Part shown: piece by piece, positions 10,817-13,312 of the stretch
How the letters are laid out: each line of letters begins with the position of its first letter
How positions within the stretch are numbered: position 1 is the stretch's first letter
Assembly: GCA_004525685.1 (NCBI GenBank)
Contig: SPBW01000046.1
Location: 1-13,312, forward strand
Source: Candidatus Atribacteria bacterium
GTDB taxonomy: Bacteria > Bipolaricaulota > Bipolaricaulia > UBA7950 > UBA9294
Reading direction: 5' to 3'
Length of the DNA: 13,312 nucleotides
The notes under the pieces: model-generated
What the model saw: only the letters and a program-made list of their open reading frames with translations
Told to the model about the DNA's origin: nothing
Database searches by the model: none
Translations under genes and position numbers: made by a program

Positions 10817-13312
10817 ATGACGGGGCAGGCAGCAAGAACCGGTGGCTTGATGAAGAGTAGGGGGAAACTTGTCACGGTTCTTCTCGTGACGATCGCAGTC
10901 TTGTTTGTAATCGGGCAAGCAGCGTTTGCTCAAACGTATCCACGATGTATCACCGGGTGCACGGCCAAGGACGTGACGCTGGAGAGTGTCTACTTGGTCT
11001 CTCCAGGCGGTTGCGTTCCGGGCGGACCGGTTGCTTCGCAGCTCTGGACCACGCTCAATTTCAACCGCGTTAACAGCTACTGCGTGCGCATTGTGGCCGA
11101 CGTGTATATCAACAATGTGCTGGCGTACCTGAATCTCGTGAGTCAACCGTACGTGTTCTTCGAGAAGGGGATCTACAACCTCCTCGTGGGCACTATTGAT
11201 TGGCCGTGCGGTGGCGTGCTGGAACTGCGCAACATTCAGATCTTCTGGTCGGTGGACAACACACTCAATGATCCATCCAAATGTCTCGGATGCGTGGACT
11301 ATCAGCCAGGATCCAAATGCGTCGGCTATGCCAGCTTCTTCGCCACCACCCCGTTGGTGGTCAACTTCGTCGGAACGCCTACCAGCGGATGCGCTCCCCT
11401 GACGGTTCAATTCACCGATCTGACGACCGGCGGCTACAGCCTCGAGCCGTATGTCTACAGCTGGAATTTTGGAGACGGCACCGCGATCTCGTCGGCCAAG
11501 AATCCGATCCATATCTATAGCAACCCCGGCACCTACACCGTGACTTTGACCGTCATCGATACCAAGAGCGCGACAGATTTCGAAACCAAGACATCCTACA
11601 TCGTTGTCCAAGACTGCAATACCGATCTGGCTGTCACGAAGACGGCCAGTTCCGGTGTGGTCCCTGTGGGCGGAACGCTGACCTACACCATCACGGCTCG
11701 AAACAACGGGCCGGGTGCTGCAACCGGAGTCACAGTCACCGAGCCCATTCCAGTCGGAACGACCTACGTGAGTGCGATTGCAGGACAGGGATCCTATGAT
11801 CCCGCAATCGGCCTATGGACGGTCGGCGGACTCGCGGCTGGAGCAAGCTCGATCCTCACACTCAACGTGCTTGTCGGAGAAGCCGCCGGGCCAACGGTTG
11901 CCAACACCGCCTGTATCTCAGGCGGCCAGTCCGATCCCAATCCAGCCAACAACTGCGCTTCGACAACCACGACCGTCGTGCGCAACCCCGCGATTCTCGT
12001 GGTGAAGACCTCGAGCCACCCGATGGCACAAGTGGGCACGACGATTGTCTACACCTACACGGTCACCAACCCAGGCAACGTGTCTCTAGGTTCGGTGGCC
12101 TTGACGGACAACATCTTGGGGACCATCCCCGGACCTGCATCTGGCGATTCAAACAGCAACGGCCGGCTCGATGTGACTGAGACGTGGATCTACCAGAAGA
12201 GCTACGTCGTCAATTTCGCGGACCGCACTACGTTCACGTATCCGTACCAGATCACCAACGTGGCGACAGTGTCGGGAACACCGACCATCGGTTCCGCGGT
12301 CTCCGCGACTGCGCAAACCACCGTCCGCATCCGCACGGTCGAGCTGTCCATCGACAAGACGGCGCCCTTAAGTGTCAGCGCAGGCGGACTGCTTACCTAC
12401 ACCCTGATTGTCACCAACAACGGTCCCATCGATGTGGCCACCAATGTGACGGTGACCGACGTCCTGCCGGTGGGATTGTCGAACGCCACCTACCAAATCG
12501 TGGGCGGAAGCTCGGGGACGTGGACCGGATCGCTCAGCCTTGGCGACATCGCGAGCGGAACCAGTATCACGGTAACGATTACTGCGACGGTGAATCCGTC
12601 CACCTCCGGCCCGCTGGCCAATACGGCCTGCGTCAGCAGCGAAAGCTACGACACCAATCCTTCGGACAACTGCGACAGCACAACGACCACCGTCACGCAC
12701 AATCCGGCGCTGCTCGTGCAGAAGTCCGGCCTGCCAACGGCGGCAGGCGTGGGCGACACGATTTACTACACGATCACGGTCACGCATCACGCGTCCAGCG
12801 ACGGATCGCCGATCCACGTCACCAATGTGAATGACAGCCTGGGTGTTGCCCTGGCCGGTCCTTCCGGCGACGACGGCGATGGCTGGCTCGAGTCGAACGA
12901 GACGTGGACGTACACCGGATCCCGCGTGGTGCTGGTGCAAGATCCCGCCGAGTTGATCAATACCGTCTGTGTGACCGGTCTAGATTTGGACGGCGACACG
13001 GTGACCGACTGCGATTCGACCACCACGACCGTGGAGCATGCGCCGGTCCTGCAAGTGGCCAAGTCGGGTACGCCGGCATCGGTGCACGTGGGGGATTCCG
13101 TCAGCTACACGATCACGGTGCGGCATGCGCCGGCATCGGACGGCTCGCCGGTGGACATCACCGACGTGAATGACAGCCTGGGCGTTATCCTGACCGGCCC
13201 CACGGGCGACGACGGCGACGGGCTGTTGGAAGCGGGTGAAGTCTGGACCTACACCGGATCGCGCGTCGTACTGCCCTCGGATCCTGAGAATCTGGTCAAC
13301 GAAGTCTGTGTC
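10817..13312 (+). CDS. Large secreted repeat protein (signal peptide, Cys-rich head, PKD domain, DUF11/DUF7507-type repeats), 3'-truncated by window edge
   Basis: The frame is open from the ATG at 10817 to the last base (832 codons, no stop), so only the N-terminal part is seen. A Sec signal peptide spans residues 1-38 (basic start, hydrophobic core, AAFA before Q39). M12 is an alternative start, but the AAGGAGG sits before M1. Residues 39-178 form a Cys-rich beta domain I do not recognise. Residues about 181-265 are a PKD domain (YSWNFGDGT, then NPGTYTVTLTVID). Five beta-sandwich repeats follow: 267-389, 390-508, 509-628, 629-741 and 742 to the edge. Repeats 1 and 3 are DUF11-like (TYTIT, NNGP). 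Repeats 2, 4 and 5 carry an EF-hand-like acidic loop before an ETW/EVW strand. Such proteins are surface or matrix components, often adhesins; the anchor would lie beyond the window. c-di-GMP control fits a biofilm role, which is inference. Confidence 0.88.
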   Translation, partial: MTGQAARTGGLMKSRGKLVTVLLVTIAVLFVIGQAAFAQTYPRCITGCTAKDVTLESVYLVSPGGCVPGGPVASQLWTTLNFNRVNSYCVRIVADVYINNVLAYLNLVSQPYVFFEKGIYNLLVGTIDWPCGGVLELRNIQIFWSVDNTLNDPSKCLGCVDYQPGSKCVGYASFFATTPLVVNFVGTPTSGCAPLTVQFTDLTTGGYSLEPYVYSWNFGDGTAISSAKNPIHIYSNPGTYTVTLTVIDTKSATDFETKTSYIVVQDCNTDLAVTKTASSGVVPVGGTLTYTITARNNGPGAATGVTVTEPIPVGTTYVSAIAGQGSYDPAIGLWTVGGLAAGASSILTLNVLVGEAAGPTVANTACISGGQSDPNPANNCASTTTTVVRNPAILVVKTSSHPMAQVGTTIVYTYTVTNPGNVSLGSVALTDNILGTIPGPASGDSNSNGRLDVTETWIYQKSYVVNFADRTTFTYPYQITNVATVSGTPTIGSAVSATAQTTVRIRTVELSIDKTAPLSVSAGGLLTYTLIVTNNGPIDVATNVTVTDVLPVGLSNATYQIVGGSSGTWTGSLSLGDIASGTSITVTITATVNPSTSGPLANTACVSSESYDTNPSDNCDSTTTTVTHNPALLVQKSGLPTAAGVGDTIYYTITVTHHASSDGSPIHVTNVNDSLGVALAGPSGDDGDGWLESNETWTYTGSRVVLVQDPAELINTVCVTGLDLDGDTVTDCDSTTTTVEHAPVLQVAKSGTPASVHVGDSVSYTITVRHAPASDGSPVDITDVNDSLGVILTGPTGDDGDGLLEAGEVWTYTGSRVVLPSDPENLVNEVCV
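12701..13312 (+). repeat. Near-identical tandem 339-bp coding repeats in the exoprotein gene
   Basis: The fourth and fifth repeat units of the exoprotein are tandem copies with a 339-bp (113-codon) period. A shared 17-mer GTGAATGACAGCCTGGG occurs at 12827 and again at 13166, and flanking stretches such as GACGACGGCGA and TACACCGGATC recur at the same offset. The protein copies share NDSLGV, GP, GDDGDG and TYTGSRVVL. The second copy is cut by the window edge, so more units may follow. Confidence 0.85.

Noticed and set aside
10614..10820. 68-aa plus-strand frame across the second riboswitch
   Set aside because: It translates the aptamer; the RNA structure explains the sequence fully and the frame has no Shine-Dalgarno.
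12184..12940. Long open frames on both strands inside the exoprotein repeats (216 aa plus, 190 aa minus)
   Set aside because: They lie over the DUF11-type repeats, have low-complexity His/Arg/Gly-rich translations and no ribosome binding site; they are shadows of the GC-rich, repetitive main frame.
1..13312. CRISPR array, tRNA or rRNA genes, insertion sequences
   Set aside because: No regularly spaced short repeats, no tRNA-like cloverleaf or rRNA sequence, and no transposase or terminal inverted repeats were found by reading.

Overview
This is a bacterial chromosomal window of moderately high GC (mid-50s by eye). Most of it is housekeeping genes. The right end is an accessory cyclic-di-GMP-controlled locus. 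The gene content (pgsA, tpiA, mnmG, mutS, rsmH-ftsL-ftsI) is universal and does not fix the taxon. The fragmented division cluster (mutS in front of rsmH, no mraZ, no mraY or murE after ftsI), the c-di-GMP-I riboswitches and the large DUF11-type exoprotein would fit an environmental or candidate-phylum bacterium, but that is inference only.

Layout. At 1-309 is the 3' end of a YjbQ-family gene (+). It converges on a tpiA-pgsA operon (-, 333-1654), whose two genes overlap by 7 bp. Divergent from tpiA is a slipin-mnmG pair (+, 1771-4383). That pair converges on a long minus-strand operon read as mutS, rsmH, ftsL, ftsI (10021 down to 4402). It links mismatch repair, 16S rRNA methylation and septal peptidoglycan synthesis, with tight spacing or overlaps between the genes.

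From about 10090 to the right edge lies the most interesting part. A near-consensus sigma70 promoter (TTGACA-N17-TATAGT) drives a class I c-di-GMP (GEMM-I) riboswitch whose 3' strand is also the 5' arm of a strong intrinsic terminator. The switch controls a 110-residue protein. I read that protein as a ribbon-helix-helix (RHH) DNA-binding domain fused to a MshEN-type c-di-GMP-binding domain. The first MshEN motif matches the consensus as I recall it at every position.

Right after that gene come a second promoter, with a 12-bp perfect palindrome over its -10 element, and a second c-di-GMP-I riboswitch. Its P3 arm is expanded into what looks like a four-way junction with three extra hairpins. 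Its P1 strand overlaps a short anti-Shine-Dalgarno hairpin. It leads into a secreted protein, open to the window edge (at least 832 codons), with a signal peptide, a Cys-rich head, a PKD domain and at least five DUF11/DUF7507-like beta repeats.

My working model, which is inference, is a c-di-GMP-induced surface or matrix protein. It would be controlled at three levels: transcription attenuation of a regulator, translational control of the exoprotein, and possibly direct c-di-GMP sensing by the RHH-MshEN regulator acting on the exoprotein promoter.
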